DNA of 60,105 bases from Desulfuromonadales bacterium (lineage in GTDB: Bacteria; Desulfobacterota; Desulfuromonadia; Desulfuromonadales; BM103): assembly GCA_014860225.1 (NCBI GenBank), contig JACZKE010000049.1, positions 1-60,105 of the forward strand, in the 5' to 3' direction. The translations under genes were made by a program, and so were the position numbers. How positions within the stretch are numbered: position 1 is the stretch's first letter; each line of letters begins with the position of its first letter. A model generated the notes under the pieces. The model saw nothing but the letters and a program-made list of their open reading frames with translations. It made no database searches and had not been told where the DNA came from. This document shows positions 19,239 through 28,288 of the stretch, one piece after another.

Positions 19239-19409
19239 CCATAAGGGACTTATGGATAACACAGGTACAGTTTTCGATCCGGAAACGAGCAGTTTTTCGC
19301 AAGGTCAAGGAAATCAAGGATTTGAGCGGAGGCGTAGCACTTTACGCCGCACAGTCAAATCCGTCGATTGACGCAGAGGTTGCGGAAAAGGGCTGTTTCC
19401 GGACGAAAA
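19239..19409 (+). repeat. Dispersed structured repeat, copy 1
   Basis: The core 19267-19408 (142 bases) aligns without gaps to 59964-60105, with 8 differences. It contains a 6-bp hairpin, GGCGTA (loop GCACTT) TACGCC. Just before the core is a hairpin CCATAA-GGGAC-TTATGG (19239-19255) in place of the CCATCCGGA-type hairpin of the other copies. An open frame encoding 'FRKVKEIKDLSGG' crosses the core in the minus-independent third frame of every copy, but it has no start or ribosome site. The element lies between an MCP gene and the 3' end of a DUF815 gene. Confidence 0.75.
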
Positions 19410-19413
19410 CCGA

Positions 19414-20307
19414 CTACAAGTCGTCGGAAGCTTCCAGCATATGCTGTCCCAGCCAGTGTCGTGCAAACTGAAGCGCAGTTCGACCACAGCGTTTGCTCTT
19501 TTCGTGTGACCACTTGATAGCGGCTTTGGCCAGTTCATCGTCCCATTGCGGCTCAACCTGGTTTTCGACACAGAGTCGGGCGATGGTTTTCCGCACAATC
19601 TCCAGATAAAGCTCCTGTTTGAAAACATAGAACGAAAGCCAGAGGCCGAAGCGGTCTGAAAGGGAAATTTTCTCCTCGACCGCCTCGCCGTGGTGGATCT
19701 CGTTATTGACCATCTTTGCACCGAGATTGTCGGTGTGGAACTCCGGAAGAAGATGGCGTCGATTGGAGGTCACATAGATCAACACGTTCTTTGGTGAGGC
19801 ATAGACCGAACCGTCAAGCACACTTTTGAGAATCTTGTAACCTGGGTCATCTGGCTCGAAAGAAAGGTCATCACTGAGGATGATGTAGCGATAAGGCTGC
19901 TTGTTGATCTGCGCAAAGATATCCGGTAGATGATCAAGATCGTGTTTGTCCACCTGAACAATCCGCAGCCCTTGTTTCGCGTACTTGTTGAGCAGTGCCC
20001 GAACCACCGATGATTTGCCGGTGCCACGCGAGCCCCAGAGCAATACGTTGTTAGCGGGATAACCACGCAGGAACTGACGGGTGTTTTTTTCGAGAATCTG
20101 CTTCTGCCGGTCAATTCCGACAAGGTCATCGAGATGCGTGTCCTCGATATACTCAATCGGCTCCAGGTAGCCGGCGAACGAATGCCGGCGCCAGTTGGCG
20201 GCCGAAATTTCCGTCCAGTCAATCGGTTCAACGGCCCTCGGCAGCAACTGCTCCACCGATGAGAGGACCCGCTCAAGCTGTTCAACAACTTCCGGTTTCA
20301 GATTCAT
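19414..20307 (-). CDS. DUF815-family AAA+ ATPase
   Basis: A 297-residue P-loop ATPase of the DUF815 family. Walker A is 'WGSRGTGKSSVVRAL' at about 91-105, and the Walker B-like 'YIILSDDLSF' is near 137-146. A sensor-type 'VLIYVTSNRRHLLPEF' follows, and 'SLSDRFGLWLSF' near 220 is a family hallmark. The function of these proteins is not established. It is encoded 24 bases after the malonyl-CoA decarboxylase stop and may share its transcript. The stop lies 5 bases from the edge of a dispersed repeat. Confidence 0.9.
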   Translation of the reverse strand: MNLKPEVVEQLERVLSSVEQLLPRAVEPIDWTEISAANWRRHSFAGYLEPIEYIEDTHLDDLVGIDRQKQILEKNTRQFLRGYPANNVLLWGSRGTGKSSVVRALLNKYAKQGLRIVQVDKHDLDHLPDIFAQINKQPYRYIILSDDLSFEPDDPGYKILKSVLDGSVYASPKNVLIYVTSNRRHLLPEFHTDNLGAKMVNNEIHHGEAVEEKISLSDRFGLWLSFYVFKQELYLEIVRKTIARLCVENQVEPQWDDELAKAAIKWSHEKSKRCGRTALQFARHWLGQHMLEASDDL

Positions 20308-20331
20308 ATCTACTCCTGGATAACTGCAAGG

Positions 20332-21819
20332 TTATTGCGGACCGGCGGAACTGTTACCCCGACCGCGAGACAGCAAGCGGCGCAGGCGGGCCAGTTGCCC
20401 CTGTTCGTCCTCATCATCGCGCAGCAGATTGCGCACCCGCGACGCAGCGGCGATTTCCTTGCTGGTGGCGTAAGTCTCTATATTCTTTTCAATTTCTTTA
20501 AGCTGGTAAAGATAATTGACCATCAGACCGCATGACTCCTGCATTCCCTTGGCAGAGGTGTCGCCGAGCCAATTAATACGCTCAATGCGAGCGCCGTTGC
20601 CGAGATGAAACCGGGCAACAGGATCGAGAGGAGCCCGGTCTTTTTCGCGAGGCTCATGGAGATAGTGGGCACAAAGCGACAAAAGAGGTTCTTTCAGCGT
20701 TGCGACCACCTGCTGGTCTTGCCACCATTGCGGCGTATTGAAGACGGCCTCCGCGTCTGCAGCAACGTTGAGCAATCTCGCCGCTTCGATCAGAGCCTGC
20801 TCCATGGGTCCCCGTGTATCAACAGCCATGGCCGCCTCGAAGTAAGCGATCAGCCAGCGGCGAAAACCCGGTAGCGGTGACAATGTTGAGAAGGTCTTGA
20901 GATTCGGCAGCTGACTTTGCAGACTGGTTACGACCTGCTTGATCAAAAAGGGTCCAAAACTGATGCCCTGCAGTCCTTTCTGGGTATTGGAAATCGAATA
21001 GAAAATGGCGGTATCGGCTTCATCCACGGCAATTTTCGGGGCACTTTCATCAAGCAACTCTTGCACGCTGGTTGCCAACCCTTCGACCAGGGCAACTTCA
21101 ATAAAGATCAAAGGCTCTTCGGACATACCGGGGTGGAAAAAGGCGTAGCAGCGTCGGTCAGACTCCAACCGGTTGTGCAGATCGGTCCAGGAGTTGATGG
21201 CGTGGACTGCTTCGTAAGCCATCAGCTTTTCCAGCAAGGCTGCAGGACTCTGCCATGTGATGCGTTGAACCGAAAGGAAACCGACATCGAACCAGGTGGC
21301 CAGCAAGGACTTCAGATCGTGGTCAAGAGTGGACAGCTTTGGTTGATAGGCAAGAAAGACCAACAGGTCAGCACGCAGATCAACCAGGAATTTAATCCCC
21401 TGAGGCAAGGCATTGAATTGACGTAACAGTTTCTGCTGCGGCGAAACAAGAGTCTCCCGCATACGAGTGGCTAACTGTTGGAAGCTATTGTCGTCTGCTG
21501 TTTCAAGGAGTTGCCGTGCTGTAGTTTTCACCTGTTCGCGATCAACGCAGAAGTTGTCCACCATGGTTTCGAGAAAATTCCTGCGCCCCGTTTTGCTTAA
21601 TGTCAGATAGATTTCGCCGAGAGCCGCAGCGCGCTGGCGTGCAGAGACTTCGCCACCACGGGCAGCCAGGCATTCTTCCATGAGGCGTTTGACCCGTTCG
21701 GCATCAGCTGGTGGCAGTTCAGCATCCACCTTCGGCAGGCTGCTGAGGCCACCTGAACCGAGGATCCCTTCCCAGGCCCGTCGGATATGATCCCAGCCGA
21801 GGTAAAAACGAGAATTCAT
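20332..21819 (-). CDS. Malonyl-CoA decarboxylase
   Basis: A 495-residue MCD-family protein that converts malonyl-CoA to acetyl-CoA and CO2. The N-terminal helical domain (to about 190) is followed by the GNAT-like catalytic domain. Family signatures are 'FHPGMSEEPLIFIEVALVEG' near 225-245, 'AIFYSISNTQKGLQGISFG', and 'LKTFSTLSPLPGFRRWL' near 305-320, with a C-terminal 'GLMVNYLYQL'. The catalytic His/Ser pair of the family lies in these blocks. Adjacent genes give no further pathway clue; a role in malonate use or in removing malonyl-CoA is possible. A MITE-like element lies just upstream of the start. Confidence 0.93.
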   Translation of the reverse strand: MNSRFYLGWDHIRRAWEGILGSGGLSSLPKVDAELPPADAERVKRLMEECLAARGGEVSARQRAAALGEIYLTLSKTGRRNFLETMVDNFCVDREQVKTTARQLLETADDNSFQQLATRMRETLVSPQQKLLRQFNALPQGIKFLVDLRADLLVFLAYQPKLSTLDHDLKSLLATWFDVGFLSVQRITWQSPAALLEKLMAYEAVHAINSWTDLHNRLESDRRCYAFFHPGMSEEPLIFIEVALVEGLATSVQELLDESAPKIAVDEADTAIFYSISNTQKGLQGISFGPFLIKQVVTSLQSQLPNLKTFSTLSPLPGFRRWLIAYFEAAMAVDTRGPMEQALIEAARLLNVAADAEAVFNTPQWWQDQQVVATLKEPLLSLCAHYLHEPREKDRAPLDPVARFHLGNGARIERINWLGDTSAKGMQESCGLMVNYLYQLKEIEKNIETYATSKEIAAASRVRNLLRDDEDEQGQLARLRRLLSRGRGNSSAGPQ

Positions 21820-21837
21820 CGAAATGCTCCTTGTCCC

Positions 21838-22001
21838 AGTACCCTGTAACCCATAAACTATCGCATCTTGCTGGTTCTTTGCCGCGTCAGCGGCGTTGCG
21901 CCTTCAGCTGAGTAGCTAAGGCTGGGCAACTGAAGGCACGCCTTGCTGACCCGCCAAATCCCTGCGCAATCTTGCGAAATCCTATAGGTTACAGGGCACT
22001 A
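21838..22001. mobile_element. MITE-like element with ACCCTGTAACC terminal repeats
   Basis: A 164-base intergenic element. The left end AGTACCCTGTAACCCATA (21838-21855) pairs with the reverse complement of the right end (21984-22001) with two mismatches in 18 bases. Inside, CCTTCAG and CTGAAGG flank the centre, making a second internal palindrome. It has no coding frame. I recall similar elements scattered in Desulfuromonas and related genomes, but this is memory, not a search. It fills most of the space between the DUF445 gene and the malonyl-CoA decarboxylase gene. Confidence 0.65.
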
Positions 22002-22034
22002 GATTCGGCATCTGCGCATGGAGGTAAACTTGTT

Positions 22035-23630
22035 TCAGACCGCCCACAAAATGGCCAGATTGAGCAAACCTATCAGGAAGCCAAGAATGGCACCGAACAG
22101 GTTGATATATTTAAACTGCTCTTGCATGATTCCCATCAGCAATCCTTCTACCTGAAGGATGTCGAGCTGGTTGACCTTATCTTCCACCATACGTTTGACA
22201 TTGAGGGTCTCGATAAGTGGCGGCACTTCTTTCTGCAGGACCTCGCCGACCTGACGATAGAGGCCTTCTTCGATTTCTTCGAGAACATCGGTAGACAAAC
22301 GCTCTGCCAGCCGACCCAATGGCTGCCGGAAGATCCAGTCCTCCAGCTTGTCTCTGATAACGGCATCAATGGCAGCCGCTGCTTCGGCTGACCTGACCAG
22401 CTTGAGTAACCGGTCACCCAGTTCTCTCTGTATTCGCTCTACGCCCTCGGCTGGCAGATTGTCATCAAGCAGACTGCGAAAAGAGCGATCCTTGACCTGC
22501 TGAAGACCTTTGTCGGCAAAACCGAGCAACAGATCCGTGGTGCGCCGGCTTTGTACCGCCGACACGGAACGTTCGCTGAGATAACGTTTGGCCCCGGCGA
22601 CCTTTTCGTAGGGGGCTTTTTCCAGGAACCGGCTCAGCGGCTTATCCAGTAAGCCTTCAAGTCGCTCGCGCAGCATGGCGGCCACCTGTTGCTGGGTTTT
22701 CTCTTCACGCAGCCAGTGAGAGACTTCTTCACCGGCTTTGTCGAGAAACTCGGGTATACGGTTGTAAATCTTGTCGATGTTGATAAAACCGGACAACAGC
22801 CCTGTGAGTCCACCCAGCGAATCCAGAAAAGCTTCGATCCCCTGGCGACCACGTTCTGCCAGGCGTTCACGGAAGTCTGGATCGTAGAGCAGTCCGCCGA
22901 AACGCTCCAGAAGTGGTGGCACCTCCCGTTCGAGCTGCTGCAGAAGAACGTCAACCAGATCCTTCGGGAGCATGTCTCGCAGGGGGCGGTCACTGTGCAG
23001 CAGTCGTTCCAGACGGTCATCGACAAAGCGTTCGACGGTTTTGGCGGTTTGAGGTGAACGCAACACTGTGGTCAGGCGTGTATCGAGATGACTTTGCAGA
23101 CCCTGGTAGCGAGACGGAGTCAGGAAACTATCCAGATCACGCGCAAGTAAGGCGTCGCCTTTCTCGCGGATAAAGCTGCGTACAAGTTGTTCAAAGGCGT
23201 CGCTTGCCAGGTAGTCGCTCACCGCATAAACGGCTTTTCCGCGCACTGTCGTGACCAGATCGCGGAAACGTCGCTGGTAACTGTCTGGTACCAGGGTCTG
23301 CAAAGGACCGAGATCCCGATCGAGAAAGGCCCTGAGTTTATCGTTGACAGCGCTTTTCAGCTCACGATTAAAAGCCGGTTTTTCAAGTGTCTGGCGGATA
23401 TCGTTGGCAGTCAGCAAGTGCGAGCCAACCATCTCACCCATGCGTTGGGCAAGCTCGCCGCGCTTGGCAGGGATGATCCCCGGAGTCAGAGGCAGGCGCA
23501 CACCGAAAAGATGCCAGGGGCGTAACGGTCTGAAGAGCATGCGAATGGCGATGTAGTTGGTGACATAACCGATCAGCGCACCGAGCAGGGGCGGTATCAG
23601 GTAAGGCAGCCAAGGGAGGGTCTCTAACAT
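22035..23630 (-). CDS. DUF445-family membrane protein
   Basis: A 531-residue protein with a hydrophobic helix at each end (about 8-30 and 508-528) and a long charged helical middle. The N-terminus 'IPPLLGALIGYVTNYIAIRM' followed by 'LFRPLRPWHLFGVRLPLTPG' and 'IIPAKRGELAQRMGEMVG' is diagnostic of DUF445 (YheB-like) proteins. Their function is unknown; the shape suggests a membrane-tethered coiled-coil or scaffold. It is transcribed alone on the minus strand. Confidence 0.92.
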   Translation of the reverse strand: MLETLPWLPYLIPPLLGALIGYVTNYIAIRMLFRPLRPWHLFGVRLPLTPGIIPAKRGELAQRMGEMVGSHLLTANDIRQTLEKPAFNRELKSAVNDKLRAFLDRDLGPLQTLVPDSYQRRFRDLVTTVRGKAVYAVSDYLASDAFEQLVRSFIREKGDALLARDLDSFLTPSRYQGLQSHLDTRLTTVLRSPQTAKTVERFVDDRLERLLHSDRPLRDMLPKDLVDVLLQQLEREVPPLLERFGGLLYDPDFRERLAERGRQGIEAFLDSLGGLTGLLSGFINIDKIYNRIPEFLDKAGEEVSHWLREEKTQQQVAAMLRERLEGLLDKPLSRFLEKAPYEKVAGAKRYLSERSVSAVQSRRTTDLLLGFADKGLQQVKDRSFRSLLDDNLPAEGVERIQRELGDRLLKLVRSAEAAAAIDAVIRDKLEDWIFRQPLGRLAERLSTDVLEEIEEGLYRQVGEVLQKEVPPLIETLNVKRMVEDKVNQLDILQVEGLLMGIMQEQFKYINLFGAILGFLIGLLNLAILWAV

Positions 23631-23727
23631 GATCTTCTCTCAATTCCCATTATCGGTGAGCCTTTGGGCGCAACCTCGCAGTTTTAGTTTCAGGTTTCGT
23701 TATGAAATCAAAATCAACAGCAAAACC

Positions 23728-23789
23728 GGCGGGTCGCGTCCCGCCAGACGCCTTACTTTTTTCAACGCCATAAAAGTAATCAAAAAGGC
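23728..23789. repeat. Pair of adjacent stem-loops (possible dispersed repeat)
   Basis: In the 331-base gap between the DUF445 gene and the hslO promoter, GGCGGG-TCGCGT-CCCGCC (23728-23745) forms a 6-bp hairpin. Then TTACTTTT (23753-23760) pairs with AAAAGTAA (23772-23779), flanked by GCC and GGC. Similar double hairpins are common intergenic repeats in proteobacteria. No coding gene is supported in this gap; a 69-codon frame across it has no ribosome site. Confidence 0.4.
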
Positions 23790-23961
23790 TTGCTCCTGCG
23801 GAGGGCACTTCTTGCGCCAGGTGTTATGGCGTTTATAGTCTGCGTACTCGATAACTAACTACGCATTCGTTAACGCTGGAGCCTATCTTAACGGCCATGA
23901 CGCCTTGCTGGATAACTTAAAGTATTAACCCTTCAGCCTCCAGCCTCGCATTTGATCATCC

Positions 23962-23990
23962 TTTACCATCGAACGGCTTTGGTCTAGAAT
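23962..23990 (+). promoter_or_regulatory. Probable sigma-70 promoter of hslO
   Basis: TTTACC (23962-23967) and TAGAAT (23985-23990) are separated by 17 bases, 20 bases before the hslO start. The -10 matches five of six consensus bases and the -35 four of six. Confidence 0.5.
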
Positions 23991-24009
23991 CTTTATCCCT
24001 CAAGGAGAT

Positions 24010-24888
24010 ATGCCCATGACCGATCATTTGATTCGTGTCCTTACCCTCGATGGCGCGATCCGCGTCAGTATTGCCGCAACCACAGCACTGGTCGATGAAG
24101 TGCGGCGACGACAGCAAACCGACCCGACCGCCACTGTCGCAGTCGGCCGCCTGGCAACCGCTGCAGCGCTGATGGGCAGTCTGCTCAAGGGCCGTCAACG
24201 GATCGGCCTGACCGTCGAAGGCAACGGCCCGCTGCAGAGACTTCAGGCTGAGGCCGATGCCTATGGCCGAGTGCGGGCAACGGTCAAGGTGCCCATCGCC
24301 GGACTGCCGCCCCGTGATGGCCGTTTCGATGTCGCCGGGGCCATTGGTCGTGCTGGGTTTCTGCATGTCGTCAAGGATCTCGACATGAAAGAGCCTTACC
24401 GGGGCATGGTCCAACTGGTCAGCAGCGAAATTGCTGAAGACCTGGCCTTCTATTTCACCACATCGGAGCAAACGCCATCAAGTGTCGCCCTGGGGGTTGA
24501 ACTGGGTCAGCAGACCGAAGTTGTCGCCGCAGGAGGCTTCTTGCTGCAATTGATGCCCGACGCCGACGAGGCTCTGGCCGAACGCCTCGCAGAAAGGCTT
24601 GGTAATTGGCCACCGACGACCACCCTCCTGCGTCAGGGGCTCTCTCCAGGGACAATTATTGAGCGTCTCTTGCAAGATTTTCCTTACCAGACGCTCGGCA
24701 CGACTCCTTTGGCCTTTACCTGCACCTGCAGCCAGCAACAGACGCTCAGCCTGTTGCGCACCCTGGGAGCCGATGAACTAGATCAACTCATCGCGGCTGC
24801 TGAAGATATCCGGGTGACCTGTGAATATTGCAAGGAGATCTACGCGGTTGATCTTGCCACCTTGCAAGAGGTCAGAGCGGGTCTTTAA
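24010..24888 (+). CDS. hslO: Hsp33 redox-regulated chaperone
   Basis: A 292-residue Hsp33-family holdase chaperone of the cytoplasm. It binds zinc through four Cys near the C-terminus when reduced and opens on oxidative stress. The zinc motif is visible as 'CTCS' (a C-x-C) near 237-240 and 'CEYC' near 270-273. The N-terminal 'HLIRVLTLDGAIRVSIAATT' and 'TAAALMGSLLKG' match the family core. AAGGAG lies 9 bases before the ATG and a promoter is predicted just upstream. Its 3' end overlaps the convergent Gx transporter gene by 17 bases. Confidence 0.96.
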   Translation: MPMTDHLIRVLTLDGAIRVSIAATTALVDEVRRRQQTDPTATVAVGRLATAAALMGSLLKGRQRIGLTVEGNGPLQRLQAEADAYGRVRATVKVPIAGLPPRDGRFDVAGAIGRAGFLHVVKDLDMKEPYRGMVQLVSSEIAEDLAFYFTTSEQTPSSVALGVELGQQTEVVAAGGFLLQLMPDADEALAERLAERLGNWPPTTTLLRQGLSPGTIIERLLQDFPYQTLGTTPLAFTCTCSQQQTLSLLRTLGADELDQLIAAAEDIRVTCEYCKEIYAVDLATLQEVRAGL

Positions 24889-25471
24889 GCTGGAGCGGAC
24901 GCATTCGCGCGCCTTGTCCGGTAGCCGCAGATTGGAACGCCGGGTGTTGTCTTAGCTGCTCAAGCAAACCGGCAGCCAGCCATCCGGTCAATATACCGGA
25001 AAAGACCGTGAAAAACAGAAATAGTGGAAAAATCTGCCAGATTGCCGCGTGCTGCATGACCAGCAGACGGGCGGCAAGGATTTGACCCAAGGCATGTCCC
25101 GCCGCCCCGATTGCTGAAATCCCTATCGGACTCAGTCGTCGTCCGGCTACACGGTACATGATAATCATAGCAGAGGTTGCCAGCAGAGCCCCGGCTGTCG
25201 CCAGCCAGAACCCCGGGCTGAAAAGTCTGCCAAGCAGCAGGGCGCCTACTCCGACCCGGGCCAGGCTGACGGTCCATGCGGCCCGACCGCCATAAAGATA
25301 AAGCGCGGCCAGAGTCATAATGTTAGCCAATCCGAGGCGCAACCAGGGGACAGGCGTCGGCAATAGGGTTTCCAGGATGTGCAGGGTCACCGCTATCGCA
25401 ATGAAAAGGGCCAGAAAGACCTGGCGGCGAGCCCGTGTCAGCGCCACGGGATCAACGGCTGAGCAGGTCAT
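24872..25471 (-). CDS. Gx transporter family membrane protein (Hpre_diP_synt_I)
   Basis: A 199-residue polytopic membrane protein of the family once called heptaprenyl diphosphate synthase component I. The N-terminal helix is followed by 'LGLANIMTLAALYLYGGRAA', the family signature, and the Gly-rich 'GISAIGAAGHALGQI' near 120. In many bacteria it stands beside NusG-II and ApbE genes, as here, and is linked to flavin- or quinone-based electron transfer. The start at 25471 is chosen because AAGGAGG lies 8 bases upstream; the gene overlaps the NusG-II gene by 20 bases. The transported compound is unknown. Confidence 0.85.
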   Translation of the reverse strand: MTCSAVDPVALTRARRQVFLALFIAIAVTLHILETLLPTPVPWLRLGLANIMTLAALYLYGGRAAWTVSLARVGVGALLLGRLFSPGFWLATAGALLATSAMIIMYRVAGRRLSPIGISAIGAAGHALGQILAARLLVMQHAAIWQIFPLFLFFTVFSGILTGWLAAGLLEQLRQHPAFQSAATGQGARMRPLQLKDPL

Positions 25472-25838
25472 AAGGCGCCTCCTTGCCGTCAGGGTTGTCA
25501 ATGCGCACCAGGATGCGATTCGGCACACAGGCTAACAAATCTCCCGTGTGGCTGGCCGGTCCCATGGCGACGCAGATTTTCTGCCGACAGGATGATTCGG
25601 TAATGCGTACGCCCTGTTCGTCGATAACGAGATGGGTTTGACCGAGCGGACCATCGAGAACAACGCTGCGGGGTTGGCCAAGAGGCGCGGTGAAACAAAC
25701 CTGCTCACCGCTTGTGACCACCACACGAGACCCTGCGGGTGCAGTCGCTATCCAGATGATACCTGACAGCGAGACGCCCAACAGGAACAGTACGATCAGC
25801 CAGTCGCCGCCGGTCATGACCTGCCAGGGCGTTTTCAT
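25452..25838 (-). CDS. NusG domain II-containing exported protein
   Basis: A 128-residue protein with one N-terminal membrane anchor (about 12-32) and a small beta domain of the NusG-II type. 'ITESSCRQKICVAMG' near 90-104 carries the paired Cys seen in this family. The start ATG at 25838 overlaps the stop of the second apbE gene (ATGA), and its own end overlaps the Gx gene, so the three are translationally coupled. The function is not established; context suggests electron transfer through a periplasmic flavoprotein. Confidence 0.85.
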   Translation of the reverse strand: MKTPWQVMTGGDWLIVLFLLGVSLSGIIWIATAPAGSRVVVTSGEQVCFTAPLGQPRSVVLDGPLGQTHLVIDEQGVRITESSCRQKICVAMGPASHTGDLLACVPNRILVRIDNPDGKEAPYDLLSR

Positions 25839-26830
25839 GGCGCAGCCCGGTAGTGCGCCCAACCGGGGCTGGCGTGAAGGGTGCCGTCAGCGGCGACGAT
25901 CAATCCCTCTGCCTGTGGATATTGTGTCAGCAGCTGCAGCCCTGTTTCCGGCCCCAGAACGAAAACCGCCGTGGCAAGGGCATCCCCCAGGGCAACGCTG
26001 TCTGCAATAATAGTCACGCTCTGGCAGTCCCGGGCCGGGAAGCCGCTCTGTGGATCGAAAATGTGATGGTAGCGAATACCACCCTGCACGAAGAAACGTT
26101 CATAATCTCCAGAGGTCACCACGGCCTGATCGCTGACCTGAACCGTTTCGAGTACATCATCTTTCTCGCGGGGATGCTGGATGCCGATACGCCAGGGCCG
26201 TTGTGGCCGTTGACCGAGAAGATACATGTCGCCGCCGGCATTGATTGCAGCGCTGGTAATGCCATGCTGCTTGAGCACGGCAATCGCCCGATCGACAGCA
26301 TAGCCCTTGGCAATGCCACCAAGATCAATCTGCAGCTCCGGGATCCGCTTGGTAACCTGCCGGCCATCGAGAGTCAGAGCTGTCGGACCGGTTCCGATCA
26401 GGGCGGCAGCGATCGCATCATGACGAGGAATGCTCGGCGACTCTCCATCAATGCCCCAGAGAGTTTTCAGCCCGCCCAGCGTCAGATCAAAACCGCCGCC
26501 ACTGCGCAGAGCGACATCCAGGCCGAGCGCCAGTACTTCAGCCGTTTCTGCCGTGACCTGGCTACCGTTGTCACTTTGTGAAAGGCGGCTCACGTCACTG
26601 TCCTGATGATACACACTGAGCAGCTTATCCAGCCTTGCAATTTCGGCAAAGGCGGCATCGACAGCCGTTTCCAGCTTGCTGCTCTCAAGGCCTTCGGCCA
26701 TGATTTCGACGACCGTGCCCATTATCAGCCGGCTGCGGCGGATCTCTTCATCTTCAGGCTGCAGGCGCCACCAGGTCAGTGCCAGCAATACTGCAAGGAG
26801 CACAATAATCAGGGGACGGTTCCAGGCCAA
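25835..26830 (-). CDS. Second ApbE-family FAD:protein FMN transferase
   Basis: A 331-residue ApbE paralogue with an N-terminal hydrophobic segment (about 6-22) but no lipobox Cys, so it is probably anchored or secreted. Family motifs are 'RLIMGTVVEIMAEG' near 35, 'LQIDLGGIAKGYAVDRAI' near 170-187, 'VTSGDYERFF' and 'HHIFDPQSGFPA' near 235-260. It differs clearly from the NQR-linked ApbE at 3773-4807 and is coupled to NusG-II and Gx genes instead. It probably flavinylates a different periplasmic protein, but none with the D-x-x-S-G-A-T motif lies next to it. Confidence 0.92.
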   Translation of the reverse strand: MAWNRPLIIVLLAVLLALTWWRLQPEDEEIRRSRLIMGTVVEIMAEGLESSKLETAVDAAFAEIARLDKLLSVYHQDSDVSRLSQSDNGSQVTAETAEVLALGLDVALRSGGGFDLTLGGLKTLWGIDGESPSIPRHDAIAAALIGTGPTALTLDGRQVTKRIPELQIDLGGIAKGYAVDRAIAVLKQHGITSAAINAGGDMYLLGQRPQRPWRIGIQHPREKDDVLETVQVSDQAVVTSGDYERFFVQGGIRYHHIFDPQSGFPARDCQSVTIIADSVALGDALATAVFVLGPETGLQLLTQYPQAEGLIVAADGTLHASPGWAHYRAAP

Positions 26831-26832
26831 GG

Positions 26833-28170
26833 CTACTCCTCGCAGATTTCACCGATCAAGTCATATTCGGTAGAGTCAGTAACTTTGAGATTGACGATGT
26901 CGCCAACATCGGCATGACCTGAGGTGATGTAGACCTGACCGTCAACGTCCGGGGCCTGACGGCTACTGCGGCCGCGCAGCAACAGCTCGGTTTCTTCGTT
27001 GTAACCTTCCACCAGAACCGGTTCGATACGTCCCTTCAACGCCAGGTTCTTGCTGAAAGACACGCGTGATTGTGCCTTCATCAGGCGCTTGTAGCGTGAC
27101 TGCTTGGTGCGCTGAGGAACCTGTTCCCCGAGTTTCGCAGCAGACGTGCCTTCCTCGCGGGAATAGCGGAACACACCGAGACGTTCAAAGTGTCCTTCCT
27201 CGACAAAAGCAAGGACTTTGCGGAACTGTTCATCGGTTTCACCAGGGAACCCGACGATCAGCGAGGTGCGCAGGGTGATGTCGGGAATGCGGGTGCGGAT
27301 ACGTCCTATGAGAGCGCGGATGCCGGTTTCATCGATCCGGCGGTTCATGGCGGCCAGAATCTGGTCATCAATATGCTGTATCGGCAGATCGAGGTAGTTG
27401 CAGATTTTTTCTTCAGCGGCAATCATATCGAGCAGCTCGTCGCTGATGCCGTCCGGGTATGCGTAGAGCAGGCGCAGCCAGACCAGGTCATCAATTTTTA
27501 CCAGCTCACGCAACAGTTCTGTTAACTCAGACCCGGTGCCGCGTTCGGCGCCAAAAGCCGTGACATCCTGGGCAATCAGGTTGATTTCCTTGACGCCATT
27601 CTCAACCAGACGTCGGACCTCAGCGACCACCGAAGGGATGGTGCGTGACCGCAAGGTGCCGCGAATACTCGGAATGACGCAGTAGGAACAGTGATTGGCG
27701 CATCCTTCAGCAATTTTCACATAGGCTGAGTAAAAGGGCGACGAACTGACTCGTGGCGTGGTGTGATCGTAAAGGTAGTCGGGCAGACCGATTTCCTGCG
27801 GTTGCTCACCCTGCAGATGGTTGTCAAGCAGTTCGAGGATGCGTGGAGCATCTGCTGTACCCATAAAAAAATCAACTTCTGGAAGGTCTTTCGCCAGGGC
27901 ATCCTGGTATCGCTGTGGCAGGCAGCCACTGACAATCAACAGCTTGCAGCGGCCATTTTTCTTGTGATCGGCGACTTCAAGGATTGTATCCACCGATTCC
28001 TCCTGGGCCTCGCGGATGAAGGCGCAGGTGTTAACCACGATAATATCCGCCTGATTGTCATCGGTGACAATTGTGAATCGGTTGGCAGGCAGGTGGCCGA
28101 GCATGACTTCGGCGTCTACCAGGTTTTTCGGGCAGCCGAGGCTGACCAGACTGACGTTGTACTTGATCAA
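26833..28170 (-). CDS. rimO: Ribosomal protein S12 methylthiotransferase RimO
   Basis: A 445-residue radical-SAM methylthiotransferase that modifies Asp88 of ribosomal protein S12. The N-terminal domain begins '[19 protein letters not shown]'. The radical-SAM Cys motif is '[15 protein letters not shown]' near 150, and a C-terminal TRAM domain follows ('[14 protein letters not shown]'). The start is read as TTG at 28170 because GGAGGA (starting inside the alternative ATG at 28185) lies 7 bases upstream; if ATG 28185 is used, five residues are added. It ends 2 bases before the second apbE gene starts. Confidence 0.95.
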   Translation of the reverse strand: MIKYNVSLVSLGCPKNLVDAEVMLGHLPANRFTIVTDDNQADIIVVNTCAFIREAQEESVDTILEVADHKKNGRCKLLIVSGCLPQRYQDALAKDLPEVDFFMGTADAPRILELLDNHLQGEQPQEIGLPDYLYDHTTPRVSSSPFYSAYVKIAEGCANHCSYCVIPSIRGTLRSRTIPSVVAEVRRLVENGVKEINLIAQDVTAFGAERGTGSELTELLRELVKIDDLVWLRLLYAYPDGISDELLDMIAAEEKICNYLDLPIQHIDDQILAAMNRRIDETGIRALIGRIRTRIPDITLRTSLIVGFPGETDEQFRKVLAFVEEGHFERLGVFRYSREEGTSAAKLGEQVPQRTKQSRYKRLMKAQSRVSFSKNLALKGRIEPVLVEGYNEETELLLRGRSSRQAPDVDGQVYITSGHADVGDIVNLKVTDSTEYDLIGEICEE

Positions 28171-28242
28171 GAGGGGTTCCTCCATTGAGACGCACCAAAG
28201 ACCTTGGTACGAAGATTTCTGCCAATATTCGGGGAGTTATAA

Positions 28243-28288
28243 CACAAACTGCCCCGGGAGAAAAGAGTTCATCCGGGGCGGTTTTGTG
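28243..28288. terminator. Bidirectional Rho-independent terminator
   Basis: CACAAACTGCCCCGG (28243-28257) pairs with CCGGGGCGGTTTTGTG (28273-28288), with one G-U pair and one bulge; T-rich flanks lie on both sides. It separates the cupin regulator gene from rimO on the minus strand. Confidence 0.7.

Noticed and set aside
23629-23838. 69-codon frame between the DUF445 and hslO genes
   Set aside because: Covered by two stem-loops, no ribosome site, no domain.
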